A DNA stretch of 64,000 nucleotides from Actinomadura atramentaria DSM 43919 (GCF_000381885.1 NZ_KB907219.1:1-64000); one strand, 5' to 3'; shown: positions 16,924 to 26,439, counted from the first letter of the stretch. Notes: a model not told the origin generated them from the sequence alone. Numbers and translations are program-made.

Positions 16924-18088
16924 ACTGGGCGGGCTGCGGGTCGCGCTGGTGCTCGGCACGGCGGCGGGCGGCGTGGGCGGGCACGTCCGGTCCGTCGCGG
17001 CCGGGCTGGTCGCGCGGGGCGCGCGCGTCGTGGTCTGCGGCCCGGCCTCGACCGAGGAGCTGTTCGGGTTCACCGCGACCGGCGCGCGGTTCGCCGAGGT
17101 GGACGTCGCCGACCGGCCGCGCCCGGCGCGGGACGCGCGCGCGGTGCGGCGGCTGCGGGCGCTGCTGCGCGACGCCGACGTCGTCCACGCGCACGGGCTG
17201 CGGGCGGGCGCGCTGGCCGTCGCGGCGGGCGCGCGCGTCGCCGCCGGGCCGCTGCGCGCCGCGCGCGGCGGGGCCCCGCTGGTCGTGACGCTGCACAACG
17301 CCGTCATCGCGGGCGGCCGCACCGCCGTCGTGTACGGCGCGCTGGAGCGGGTCGTCGCGCGCGGCGCGGCGGTCGTGCTCGGGGTCTCGCCGGACCTGGA
17401 GGAGCGGATGCGGCGGCTGCGGGCGCGGCGCGTCGAGGCGGCGCTGGTGCCCGCGCCGCCGCCGCGCTCGACGCCCGGCCCGGCCGTCCGCGCGGACGTG
17501 CGGGCGGCGCTCGGCGTCGGGGACCGGCCGCTGGTCCTCACCGTCGCGCGGCTCGCGGACCAGAAGGGCCTGCCGACGCTGCTGGACGCGGCGGCGGGCT
17601 GGGCGCGCCGCGACCCCGCGCCGCTGGTCGCCGTCGCGGGCGACGGACCGCTCCACGACGCGCTGGCGGCCCGGATCGCCGCCGAGGACCTGCCGGTGCG
17701 GCTGCTCGGCCGCCGCTCGGACGTCCCCGACCTGCTCGCCGCCGCCGACGTCGCGGTCGTGCCGAGCGTGTGGGAGGGGCAGCCGCTCGTCGTGCAGGAG
17801 ATCCTGCGCGCGGGCCGCCCGCTCGTCGCGACCCGCGTCGGCGGCATCCCGCCGCTGGTCGGCGCGGGGGAGCGCGGCGGCGGCACGGTGCAGGGGCCGG
17901 AGAGCGAGGCGGCGCTGCTGGTCCCGGCGGGCGACGCGGCGGCGCTGGAGCGCGCGGTGGGCCGCGTCCTGGACGACGCGGCGCTGGCCGTCCGGCTCGG
18001 CGCGGCGGCGGCGGCGCGGGCGGCGGAGCTGCCGACCGAGGACGACGCCGTGGACCAGCTCGCGGCGATCTACCGCGGACTCGTCTGA
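16913..18088 (+). CDS. GT4 family glycosyltransferase
   Basis: A 391-residue GT-B fold enzyme. The N-terminal domain has the Gly-rich acceptor loop GTAAGGVGGHVRSVAAGL, the C-terminal domain the donor-binding pattern VARLADQKGLPTLLDAA, and SVWEGQPLVVQEILRAGRPL holds the GT4 E-x7-E motif. It transfers a sugar from a nucleotide donor to an unknown acceptor on the cytosolic face. It starts 11 nt inside the flippase gene, so both are translated together, completing a five-gene steA-to-GT operon. A stem-loop follows 19 nt after its stop. Confidence 0.88.
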   Translation: MSPELGGLRVALVLGTAAGGVGGHVRSVAAGLVARGARVVVCGPASTEELFGFTATGARFAEVDVADRPRPARDARAVRRLRALLRDADVVHAHGLRAGALAVAAGARVAAGPLRAARGGAPLVVTLHNAVIAGGRTAVVYGALERVVARGAAVVLGVSPDLEERMRRLRARRVEAALVPAPPPRSTPGPAVRADVRAALGVGDRPLVLTVARLADQKGLPTLLDAAAGWARRDPAPLVAVAGDGPLHDALAARIAAEDLPVRLLGRRSDVPDLLAAADVAVVPSVWEGQPLVVQEILRAGRPLVATRVGGIPPLVGAGERGGGTVQGPESEAALLVPAGDAAALERAVGRVLDDAALAVRLGAAAAARAAELPTEDDAVDQLAAIYRGLV

Positions 18089-18106
18089 AAAAGATCGGAA
18101 ACGGTG

Positions 18107-18132
18107 GAACGCGCCGATGCTCCGGCGCGTTC
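18107..18132 (+). terminator. stem-loop after the steA-GT operon
   Basis: GAACGCGCCG (18107-18116) pairs perfectly with CGGCGCGTTC (18123-18132), 10 bp with a 6-nt loop. No T-run follows. It begins 18 nt after the GT4 stop and just before the riboswitch of terC. Confidence 0.6.
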
Positions 18133-18140
18133 AACTAGGC

Positions 18141-18258
18141 AGTGGAGGGGAGTATCCCCGCGCGACGGTCTCGTCACTACGGTCGGCCCATGCCGGCCCG
18201 GGACCGCCGGCCCACCCGAACACGGGCGGGAGAGACCTCCGACGAGACGAGTCGGAGG
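18141..18258 (+). promoter_or_regulatory. yybP-ykoY (Mn2+) riboswitch with ribosome-site hairpin, upstream of terC
   Basis: The leader carries the hallmarks of the yybP-ykoY class: GGGGAGTATCCCC (18147-18159), the CGTCACTACGGTCGG segment, GC-rich arms, and the conserved 3' GAGACC (18232-18237). P1 can form between GGAGG (18144-18148) and CCTCC (18236-18240). The same CCTCC also begins CCTCCGAC (18236-18243), which pairs perfectly with GTCGGAGG (18251-18258), burying the terC ribosome site GGAGG (18254-18258, 7 nt before the ATG). Ligand binding would favour P1 and free the ribosome site. This class senses Mn2+ and commonly controls TerC and Mn exporters. Recognised by eye, not by a covariance search. 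Confidence 0.82.
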
Positions 18259-18265
18259 CGTATCC

Positions 18266-19267
18266 ATGCACGTCGCCCCCTGGGTCTGGGCCCTCACGAT
18301 CGGCGGCATCCTCGCCGTGATCCTGCTGGACCTCCTGGTGATCCACCGCAACGACGACCGGGAGTTCACCACCCGGCGCGCCGCCTTCTGGTCGGCGGTC
18401 TACCTCGGCCTCGCCGCGGCGTTCGGCCTCGGCGTCTGGGCGTTCTCGGGCGGGACGCACGCCGCGCAGTTCTTCGGCGGCTTCGTCACCGAGAAGAGCC
18501 TGAGCGTCGACAACCTCTTCGTGTTCATGGTGATCCTGACGCGGTTCGGCGTGCCGAAGGCGTCGCAGCACACGGCGCTGATGGCGGGCATCGTCATCGC
18601 GCTGGTCCTGCGGGGCGCGTTCATCGCCGTCGGGGCCGCCGCGCTCAGCGCGTTCACCTGGATCTTCTTCCTGTTCGGCGCGTTCCTGATCTGGACGGCC
18701 ATCGGCCTGGTCCGGGGCGGGGACGACGACGAGTTCACCGAGAACCGGCTGCTGCGCTTCGCCAAGCGGGTCCTGCCGACGAGCGACGCCTACGAGGGCG
18801 GGCGGCTGTTCACCCGGCGGAACGGGCGGCGGCTGGTCACCCCGCTGTTCATCGTGGTCATCGCGATCGGCTCGACCGACGTCCTGTTCGCGCTGGACTC
18901 CATCCCGGCCATCTTCGGCCTGACCACCGAGCCGTACCTGGTGTTCACCGCCAACGCGTTCGCGCTGATGGGCCTGGTGCAGCTCTTCTTCCTGCTGGGC
19001 GGTCTGGTGGACCGGCTGGTGTACCTCGGGCACGGGCTGGCGTTCATCCTCGGGTTCATCGGCGTGAAGCTCGTCCTGCACGCGCTGCACGAGTACCACG
19101 TCTCGTGGGCCCCGGACGTGCCGATCTGGCTTTCGCTGGCGGTCATCGCGGGAACGCTGGTGGCGACGACGGTTGCGAGCCTCACGGTCGGGACGCGGCG
19201 CGCGCGGGCGGCGGAGCGGACAGAAGCAAAGGAATCGGGCGCGATGGCGGGGAATCGGGACGCATGA
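18266..19267 (+). CDS. TerC family integral membrane protein
   Basis: A 333-residue membrane protein with about nine hydrophobic segments. Family signatures are EKSLSVDNLFVFMVILTRF and GSTDVLFALDSIPAIFG, whose acidic residues lie within membrane segments and are thought to bind metal. TerC proteins such as MeeF/MeeY and Alx have been linked to manganese export and metallation of secreted enzymes. A Mn2+ riboswitch directly upstream supports a role in manganese homeostasis rather than tellurite resistance. The last 35 residues are Arg/Ala-rich and probably cytosolic. The ATG at 18266 has GGAGG 7 nt before it, held in a hairpin. Confidence 0.9.
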   Translation: MHVAPWVWALTIGGILAVILLDLLVIHRNDDREFTTRRAAFWSAVYLGLAAAFGLGVWAFSGGTHAAQFFGGFVTEKSLSVDNLFVFMVILTRFGVPKASQHTALMAGIVIALVLRGAFIAVGAAALSAFTWIFFLFGAFLIWTAIGLVRGGDDDEFTENRLLRFAKRVLPTSDAYEGGRLFTRRNGRRLVTPLFIVVIAIGSTDVLFALDSIPAIFGLTTEPYLVFTANAFALMGLVQLFFLLGGLVDRLVYLGHGLAFILGFIGVKLVLHALHEYHVSWAPDVPIWLSLAVIAGTLVATTVASLTVGTRRARAAERTEAKESGAMAGNRDA

Positions 19268-19292
19268 GACCCAGATCACCTGGCGACGTGAT

Positions 19293-19311
19293 CAGAATGC
19301 TGTTCTAGAAT
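19293..19311 (+). promoter_or_regulatory. possible promoter/operator of the acyl-CoA dehydrogenase gene
   Basis: TAGAAT (19306-19311) resembles a -10 element and overlaps the half-site GTTCTA (19302-19307) with an imperfect mate CAGAAT (19293-19298). TetR-type lipid regulators such as KstR use GAAC/GTTC palindromes, but the spacing here is off by one. Weak. Confidence 0.3.
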
Positions 19312-19345
19312 CTCAGTCCAACAGCGGCTTGAGAGAAGGTGACGC

Positions 19346-21544
19346 ATGGCCATCGGGCTGACCGAAGAGCATGAGGCCCTCGCCGAATCCGTACGCGGTT
19401 TCGCCGAGCGCAACATCCCCGCGACGGTCGTACGGGCCGCGCTGGAGGCCGAGCGGGAGACCCGGCCCGCGTTCTGGCCCGCCCTGGCCGAGCAGGGCCT
19501 GCTCGGGCTGCACCTGGGCGAGGAGCACGGCGGGCAGGGGTACGGCCTGCTCGAACTGGCCGTCGTGCTGGAGGAACTGGGCCGCGCCGCCGCGCCCGGC
19601 CCGTTCCTGCCGACCGTCCTGGCGAGCGCGGCGATCGACGCCGCGACCGGCGCCAAGGCCCGCGCCGAGCTGCTGCCCGCGCTCGCCGACGGCTCCCGCA
19701 CCGCCGCCGTCGCGCTGAGCGGCGCGTTCACCGGCCGCCGCGACGGGGACGCGCTCGTCGTGGACGGCTCGGCCGGGACGGTCCTGGGCGCGGCGCTCGC
19801 CGACGTCCTGGTCCTGCCGGTCGACGTCGCCGGGGAGACGGTGTGGGTCGCGGCGGACGCCGCCGACGTCGCCGTCACCCCCGTCGAGAGCCTGGACCGC
19901 GTCCGGCGCGTCGCCAAGGTCGAGGCCGCCGGGCTGGCCGTCCCCGCCGAGCGCGTGCTCGACGGGCTCGGCACCGCCCGCGTCCGCGACCTGGCCGCCG
20001 CGCTGTTCGGCGCGGAGGCGGCGGGCGCGGCGGGCTGGCTCGTCACGACCGCGGCCGAGTACGCGAAGGTCCGCGAGCAGTTCGGCCGCCCGATCGGGCA
20101 GTTCCAGGGCGTCAAGCACAAGGCCGCCCGGATGCTCATCGCGCTGGAGCAGGCCCGCGCCGCCGCCTGGGACGCCGCCCGCGCCCTCGGGGACGACGCC
20201 GCGGACGCCGGTTTCGCGGCCGCCGTCGCGGCGGTCGTCGCCGCCGACGCCGGGGTCCGCACCGCCCGCGACGCCATCCAGATCCTCGGCGGCATCGGGT
20301 TCACCTGGGAGCACGACGCCCACGTCTACCTGCGGCGCACGCTGACGCTGCGGGCGCTGCTCGGCCCGGCGTCCGGCTGGGCGAACACGATCGGGCGGCT
20401 CGCGCTGGACGGCCGCCGCCGCGCCGTCGAGCTGGAGCTGGACGACGACACCGAGCCGCTGCGCGAGCGCATCCGCGCCCAGATCGCCGAACTGAAGGCG
20501 ATCGAGGACAAGGGCGAGCTCAACGCGAAGATGGGCGACGAGGGCTGGACCGTCCCGCACTTCCCCGAACCGTGGGGCCGGGGCGCGGGGCCCGTCGAGC
20601 AGATCCTCATCCAGCAGGAGATGAAGGCCGCCGGGGTCCGGCCGCCGAACCTGATCATCGGGGCGTGGCTCGTCCCGTCGCTGGTCCGCTACGCCACCGA
20701 GGAGCAGAAGGAGCGGTTCCTGCGGCCGACGCTGCGCGGCCAGATGGTGTGGTGCCAGCTCTTCTCCGAGCCGGGCGCGGGGTCGGACCTGGCGTCGCTG
20801 TCGATGAAGGCCGAGCGGGTCGAGGGCGGCTGGAAGCTCACCGGGCAGAAGATCTGGACGTCCGTCGCGCAGTTCGCGCAGTGGGGGTTCTGCATCGCCC
20901 GCACCGACGCGTCCGGGTCCAAGCACGACGGCATCACGTACTTCCTGGTGGACATGAAGTCCGAGGGCGTGGACGTCCGGCCGCTCAAGGAGCTGACGGG
21001 CGAGGCCGTCTTCAACGAGGTCTTCCTGGACGGCGTGTTCGTCCCGGACGACTGCGTCGTCGGCGAGGTCGGCAAGGGCTGGCAGGTCGCCCGCAACACC
21101 CTGTCCAACGAGCGCGTGTCGCTGTCCACCGGCAGCGGCGGCCTCGGCATGGGCGTCGCGGAGCTGCTGGCGTTCTACGCCGACCGCGAGCCCGGCGACG
21201 CCGAGGTCACCGAGATCGGGCGGCTCGTCGCGCAGGGCCACTCGATCGAGCTGCTGTCGCTGCGCACGACGCTCAAGCAGCTCAACGGCGTCGAGCCCGG
21301 CGCGGAGGCCAGCGTCCGCAAGCTGCTCGGCGTCCAGTTCAACCAGGACGTCGCCGACCACTGCTGGGCGGCGCAGGGCGACGCGGCGGCCACCGAGGTC
21401 CCGATGGCCGAGAGCGGGATCGTCGCGCGGGCGATGCTGTTCAGCCGCGCGATGACGATCTACGGCGGCACCACCGAGGTGCAGCTCAACATCATCGGCG
21501 AGCGGCTGCTGGGCCTGCCCCGCGACCCCGAGCCCGGCAGGTGA
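19346..21544 (+). CDS. double-domain acyl-CoA dehydrogenase (FadE34-like)
   Basis: At 732 residues this is about twice the usual 380. Residues 1-365 form one acyl-CoA dehydrogenase unit (LGLHLGEEHGGQGYGLLELA near the start, then EQFGRPIGQFQGVKHKAA and QILGGIGFTWEHDAHVYLRR). Residues about 370-732 form a second (FSEPGAGSDLASLSMKAERV, TGQKIWTSVAQFAQWGFCIA, ending YGGTTEVQLNIIGERLLGLP). In mycobacteria many such enzymes are two-gene heterotetramers, and FadE34/ChsE3 is a natural fusion acting on steroid side chains; the length and layout here match that type. It uses FAD and oxidises an acyl-CoA to the enoyl-CoA. It has AGAAGG before the ATG and stands alone, with no other steroid genes nearby, so the substrate is open. 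Confidence 0.88.
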   Translation: MAIGLTEEHEALAESVRGFAERNIPATVVRAALEAERETRPAFWPALAEQGLLGLHLGEEHGGQGYGLLELAVVLEELGRAAAPGPFLPTVLASAAIDAATGAKARAELLPALADGSRTAAVALSGAFTGRRDGDALVVDGSAGTVLGAALADVLVLPVDVAGETVWVAADAADVAVTPVESLDRVRRVAKVEAAGLAVPAERVLDGLGTARVRDLAAALFGAEAAGAAGWLVTTAAEYAKVREQFGRPIGQFQGVKHKAARMLIALEQARAAAWDAARALGDDAADAGFAAAVAAVVAADAGVRTARDAIQILGGIGFTWEHDAHVYLRRTLTLRALLGPASGWANTIGRLALDGRRRAVELELDDDTEPLRERIRAQIAELKAIEDKGELNAKMGDEGWTVPHFPEPWGRGAGPVEQILIQQEMKAAGVRPPNLIIGAWLVPSLVRYATEEQKERFLRPTLRGQMVWCQLFSEPGAGSDLASLSMKAERVEGGWKLTGQKIWTSVAQFAQWGFCIARTDASGSKHDGITYFLVDMKSEGVDVRPLKELTGEAVFNEVFLDGVFVPDDCVVGEVGKGWQVARNTLSNERVSLSTGSGGLGMGVAELLAFYADREPGDAEVTEIGRLVAQGHSIELLSLRTTLKQLNGVEPGAEASVRKLLGVQFNQDVADHCWAAQGDAAATEVPMAESGIVARAMLFSRAMTIYGGTTEVQLNIIGERLLGLPRDPEPGR

Positions 21545-21572
21545 CCGGTCCGGCGCGGGCGGCCCGTCCGGG

Positions 21573-21908
21573 TCACCCGCGCCGGCGCCCGGCGTGGACG
21601 GCGTTGATCAGCACGATCGCCGCCAGCGCCGCGACGAGGCCGGGCAGCCCCGCCTGGGCCGCCGCGATGGCGGTCAGCGGGATCGCCGCCACCAGCGACA
21701 GCACGGCGAGGGCGAACACCGCGTCGGGGCCGCGCCGGGCGCGCGGCGGCGGGGCCGGGGCGACGCGTTCGGCGATGAGCTGGGCGAACGCGGCGTCGTA
21801 GTCGGGTCCGAGTTCGCGGCGGGCGGCCATCGCGGCCGCGGCGTCGGCCGTCCTGTCGGCCGCCGCGTCGGCCGGTGCTCCGGCGCGGGGCGGGCGTGGG
21901 ATCGTCAT
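21573..21908 (-). CDS. small membrane protein, unknown function
   Basis: A 111-residue protein: a hydrophilic N-terminal half (AAMAARRELGPDYDAAFAQL, likely helical) then two adjacent hydrophobic segments (VFALAVLSLVAAIPLTAIAA and LPGLVAALAAIVLINAV) forming a hairpin, with an Arg-rich end that would face the cytosol. The family is not recognised. Convergent with the acyl-CoA dehydrogenase gene (28 nt apart) and divergent from the lipoprotein gene at 22059. Confidence 0.6.
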   Translation of the reverse strand: MTIPRPPRAGAPADAAADRTADAAAAMAARRELGPDYDAAFAQLIAERVAPAPPPRARRGPDAVFALAVLSLVAAIPLTAIAAAQAGLPGLVAALAAIVLINAVHAGRRRG

Positions 21909-22058
21909 GGCGTCCGTTATAGGCGGCGGACGGCGTCCTCCGCGTCACCCCGGAGTCCCGGTCCGCCGCTGGTCCCTGAGAGGGATCGGCGGCGCGGCGG
22001 GCCCGCGTCGGATACGGTAACCCGTCGGTAAGCCGCCTCTTCCCCTCCGGAGGTACAC

Positions 22059-22474
22059 ATGCGCGTGGGTTCCGTCAGCCGCCTCGCCGGGACGGCCCTC
22101 GCCGCCGCGCTCGCGCTGGGCGCGTGCGGCGGGTCGGGCGAGAAGCCCGCCGCGTCCCCCGGGTCGCTCCCGCCCGCGACGACGCTGGCGCCGCTCCCGC
22201 AGGTGAACGCCGCGGACGTCAAGGCGCTCGTCGGCCGCTGGACCGGTCCGAACAAGGACTACTTCGAGTTCAAGGCGGGCGGCGCGGGCGTCTGGAAGAA
22301 GGACGGCCAGACGCTCTGGACCGGACAGGCCATCCCAGACGGGAAGAACAAGTACCGTTTCTCCTGGCAGGGGAGAGATCCGCAGTCGGGGTCGTACTGG
22401 GGTGCGACGATCGACGACAAGGGGAGGCTCGTGTTCGCGGGGACGAATCAGACGTACACGAAGGCGAAGGCGAA

Positions 22475-22478
<4 letters not shown>
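22059..22478 (+). CDS. small lipoprotein, first gene of a MoxR-VWA cassette
   Basis: A 139-residue predicted lipoprotein. The signal peptide ends in LALGACGG, a good lipobox with the lipidated Cys near residue 24. The mature part has a Pro/Ser linker then a compact domain with WTGPNKDYFEFKAGGAGVWK and LVFAGTNQTYTKAKAK, likely a small beta-sheet fold; the family is not recognised. The ATG has GGAGG at about 22049-22053. Its stop overlaps the MoxR start (ATGA), so it is translated together with the MoxR ATPase, which hints at a shared function at the membrane. Confidence 0.75.
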
Positions 22479-23350
<872 letters not shown>

Positions 23351-23355
23351 CGGCC

Positions 23356-24747
23356 GTGCGCTCGCTCGTCGACCGGCACGCCGGGTTCCTCGCCGCGCTG
23401 CGCGAGGCGGGCCTGCCGGTCTCGACGGCCGAGGGCCTGGACGCGGTCCGCGCGATGCGCCTGCTCGACCTGATGGACCGCGCGTCCCTGCGCGCCGCGT
23501 ACGCCGCGACGCTGGTGAAGCGGCCCGCGCACCGCGACCAGTTCGACATGCTGTTCGACCTGTGGTTCCCCGCCGCGCTCGGCGACGGCTCCGGCCGCCG
23601 GACGGACCGGCCCGCCCGCCGCCTCGACGGCGACGGCAAGCCGGTGCCCGCCGCGCTGGACCCCGGCGTCCAGGAGCGCCGCCGCGAGCTGGCGGACCTG
23701 CTGCTGGAGGGCGACGAGGCGGGGCTGCGGCGGTTCGCGCGCGACGCCGTCTCGTCCTACGGGCGCACGCCCGGCCAGGAGTCGTGGTTCTCCTCCGGCG
23801 TGCTGCGGACGCTGTCGCCCGAGACGCTGATGGCGGGCCTGCTGAACGCCGTCCTGCACGGGCAGGAGCGCGGCGGCCTCGCCGAACGCGTCGCGCGCCG
23901 CACGTTCCGCGACCGGATCTCCCGGTTCGAGCGGATGGTCGCGGGCGAGGTCCGCCGCCGCATCGCCGAGGACACCGGCGTCGAGCGCACCGCGCGGCTG
24001 TCGGTGCGGCCGCCGCTGGAGCGGCTCGACTTCCACCGCGCGAACCGCGCCGACCTCGACCGGCTGCGCCGCGAGGTGTACCCGCTGGCGCGGCGGCTCG
24101 CCACGCGGCTCGCGCAGAAGCAGCGCGCGGGCAGCCGGGGGCGGCTGGACTTCCGCCGGACGGTCCGCGCGTCGCTCGGCAGCGGCGGCGTGCCGCTGAC
24201 CACCCACCACCGGCCGCGCCGCCCGCATCGGCCCGAACTGGTCATCCTGTGCGACGCCAGCGACTCGGTGTCGGCGTTCGCGAACTTCACGCTGCTGCTG
24301 ACGTTCGCGCTGCGCGAGCAGTTCAGCCGGGTGCGGGCGTTCGCGTTCATCGACGGCATCGACGAGATCACCAAATACTTCGCGCCGGGCGTGGACGTCG
24401 CGGACGCGATGGCGCGGATGGCGCGCGAGGCCGACCTGGTGTGGGTCACCGGGCGCACCAACTACGGGCGCGCGATCAAGGTGTTCGAGGACCGGTACGC
24501 CGACGCGATCGGGCCGCGCACGTCCCTGCTCGTCCTCGGCGACGCTCGGTCCAACTACGGCGAGCTGTCGCTGCCCGCGCTGACGGCGATGGCCGACCGG
24601 GCGCGGCACGCGTACTGGCTCAACCCCGAGCCGCGCGGCGTCTGGGACACCGGGGACTCGGCGGCGTCCCGGTACGGCGCGGTCGTGCCGATGTTCGAGT
24701 GCCGGAACCTGGCGCAGCTCACCGCGTTCGTCGAGGAACTGGCCTGA
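23356..24747 (+). CDS. VWA domain-containing protein (CoxE/ViaA-like)
   Basis: A 463-residue soluble protein. The N-terminal 270 residues are helical and Arg-rich. The C-terminal domain is a von Willebrand A domain with the MIDAS sequence LVILCDASDSVSAF (DxSxS), a conserved Thr in VWVTGRTNYG, and LLVLGDARSNYG supplying the third metal ligand. Together with the adjacent MoxR ATPase it matches the MoxR-VWA pairs (RavA-ViaA, CoxD-CoxE). The start is a GTG at 23356, 5 nt after the MoxR stop. No membrane segment is visible, so membrane contact, if any, would be through the upstream lipoprotein or another partner. Confidence 0.85.
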   Translation: MRSLVDRHAGFLAALREAGLPVSTAEGLDAVRAMRLLDLMDRASLRAAYAATLVKRPAHRDQFDMLFDLWFPAALGDGSGRRTDRPARRLDGDGKPVPAALDPGVQERRRELADLLLEGDEAGLRRFARDAVSSYGRTPGQESWFSSGVLRTLSPETLMAGLLNAVLHGQERGGLAERVARRTFRDRISRFERMVAGEVRRRIAEDTGVERTARLSVRPPLERLDFHRANRADLDRLRREVYPLARRLATRLAQKQRAGSRGRLDFRRTVRASLGSGGVPLTTHHRPRRPHRPELVILCDASDSVSAFANFTLLLTFALREQFSRVRAFAFIDGIDEITKYFAPGVDVADAMARMAREADLVWVTGRTNYGRAIKVFEDRYADAIGPRTSLLVLGDARSNYGELSLPALTAMADRARHAYWLNPEPRGVWDTGDSAASRYGAVVPMFECRNLAQLTAFVEELA

Positions 24748-24768
24748 CGCGCGTTACGCCCCAGATCC

Positions 24769-24783
24769 TGTGACATCTGTGAC
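24769..24783 (+). promoter_or_regulatory. direct repeat TGTGAC before the adenylate cyclase gene
   Basis: TGTGAC occurs at 24769-24774 and 24778-24783, 9 bp apart, in a relatively AT-rich patch about 40-55 nt before the cyclase ATG. TGTGA is the CRP half-site, but here the copies are direct, not inverted. Possibly chance. Confidence 0.3.
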
Positions 24784-24822
24784 GTACGAAACATTCGGGG
24801 TTACCGGCTAGTCTGCACCGTC

Positions 24823-26439
24823 ATGGGACTCGACAGGCCGGCCGGTCGGCGCCGCGCGCCGATCGCGGTGCTGTGGCGGCTGATCGACGGCCGGCCCGGC
24901 GACTCCCGCGCCGCCATCGCCCGCCGCGCCCGCGTGCTGGTCACCGTCGCGAGCGGGCTGGCCAACCTCGGCGGCGCGCTCGTCGTGCTGCTGTTCACGC
25001 TCGTCCTGCCGAGCCCGGACGGGGAGATCCCCGCCCGCATCGAGACGATCAACGTCTGGCTGTTCACGGCGTACGTCACGCTCGCCGTCCCCGCCGGGCT
25101 CGTCCTCGGCGCGCGGGTGTTCCGCCGGGTCGGGCGGATCGTGGAGCGCGAGGACGGCGCGCGGCCCGGCGAGCGGTCGCTGCTGCTGTACGCGCCGCTG
25201 CGGCTGATGGCCGTCCACCTGATGCTGTGGGGCATCGGGACGGTCGGCTGGGTCGTCATCAACGCCGTGTACTCGGGGCTGCTGGCCGCCAAGCTCGGCC
25301 TGACGAGCCTGCTCGGCGGGCTCACCACCTGCACGATCGTCTACCTGCTCACCGAGCGGCTGCTGCGCCGCGCCGTCACCGCCGCGCTGCGGGCGGGCCT
25401 GCCCGCGCGGACGGGGCTGCCCGGCGTCGTCGCCCGGTCGGTGCTGGCGTGGGCGCTCGGCACGGCCGTGCCGATCCTCGGGCTGGTCGCGCTCGCGATC
25501 GGGTCGATCGTCATCGCCAAGGTCACGCTGCGGGACTTCGCCGTCGCCGCGCTGATCCTCGGCGGGACCGCGCTCGTCGTCGGGTTCGCCGTCACCTACG
25601 GGGCCGCGCGCGCCATCGCGGACCCGGTGGAGTCGGTGCGGCTCGGCCTGGCCCGCGTCGAGCGCGGCGACCTGGACGTCGAGGTGCCCGTCTACGACGC
25701 CAGCGAGGTCGGGCTGCTGCAGGCCGGGTTCAACCACATGGCGGCCGGGCTCCGCGAGCACGAGCGGCTGCAGGACCTGTTCGGGCGGCAGGTCGGCGTG
25801 GACGTCGCCCGCGTCGCCCTCGAACGCGGCATCGACCTCGGCGGGGAGCTGCGCCGGGTCGCGGTCCTGTTCGTGGACGTCGTCGGCTCGACCCGGCTCG
25901 CCGCCGAGCGGCCGCCGACCGAGGTCGTGCGGCTGCTCAACGCGTTCTTCGGCGTCGTCGTGGAGGTCGTCGGGCGGCACGGCGGCTGGATCAACAAGTT
26001 CGAGGGCGACGCCGCGCTGGCGATCTTCGGTGCGCCGCTGGACCTGGACGCCGCGCCCGCCCGCGCGCTCGCGGCGGGCCGGGAGCTGGCGGCGCGGCTG
26101 CGCACCGAGGTGCCGGGGCTCGCCGCCGCCGTGGGCGTCTCGGCGGGCGAGGCCGTCGCGGGGCACATCGGCGCGGAGTCGCGGTTCGAGTACACCGTCA
26201 TCGGCGACCCGGTGAACGAGGCGGCGCGGCTCACCGACCTCGCCAAGGCGACGCCCGCGCGGGTCCTGGCGGCGGGGGACGTCGTCGAGCGCGCGGGCGA
26301 GCTGGAGGCGGGGCACTGGGAGCTGGGCGAGGCGGTCGTCCTGCGCGGCCGCGCCGAACCGACCCGGCTGGCCTCGCCCGTCGCCGCGGCGGACGAGGTT
26401 GCGGAGCCCGACGAGACCGTGACCGGCGGCCAGCGCTGA
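24823..26439 (+). CDS. membrane adenylate cyclase (6TM-HAMP-class III)
   Basis: A 538-residue protein. Residues 30-265 hold about six membrane segments. A HAMP linker follows (TYGAARAIADPVESVRLGLA), then the class III cyclase domain from about residue 335. It has both metal-binding Asp (LFVDVVGSTRLAAERPP and KFEGDAALAIFGAP), the adenine-selecting Lys/Asp pair (NKFEGD and IGDPVNEAARL), and the transition-state Asn and Arg in VNEAAR, so it should make cAMP. Size and layout match mycobacterial Rv1318c/Rv1319c/Rv1320c/Rv3645. Input to the membrane part is unknown. It stands alone as a transcription unit, 75 nt after the VWA gene. Confidence 0.92.
   Translation: MGLDRPAGRRRAPIAVLWRLIDGRPGDSRAAIARRARVLVTVASGLANLGGALVVLLFTLVLPSPDGEIPARIETINVWLFTAYVTLAVPAGLVLGARVFRRVGRIVEREDGARPGERSLLLYAPLRLMAVHLMLWGIGTVGWVVINAVYSGLLAAKLGLTSLLGGLTTCTIVYLLTERLLRRAVTAALRAGLPARTGLPGVVARSVLAWALGTAVPILGLVALAIGSIVIAKVTLRDFAVAALILGGTALVVGFAVTYGAARAIADPVESVRLGLARVERGDLDVEVPVYDASEVGLLQAGFNHMAAGLREHERLQDLFGRQVGVDVARVALERGIDLGGELRRVAVLFVDVVGSTRLAAERPPTEVVRLLNAFFGVVVEVVGRHGGWINKFEGDAALAIFGAPLDLDAAPARALAAGRELAARLRTEVPGLAAAVGVSAGEAVAGHIGAESRFEYTVIGDPVNEAARLTDLAKATPARVLAAGDVVERAGELEAGHWELGEAVVLRGRAEPTRLASPVAAADEVAEPDETVTGGQR

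Noticed and set aside
18117..18372. Short coding frames across the terC leader
   Set aside because: They overlap the riboswitch and the start of terC, have no ribosome sites, and differ in frame from terC.
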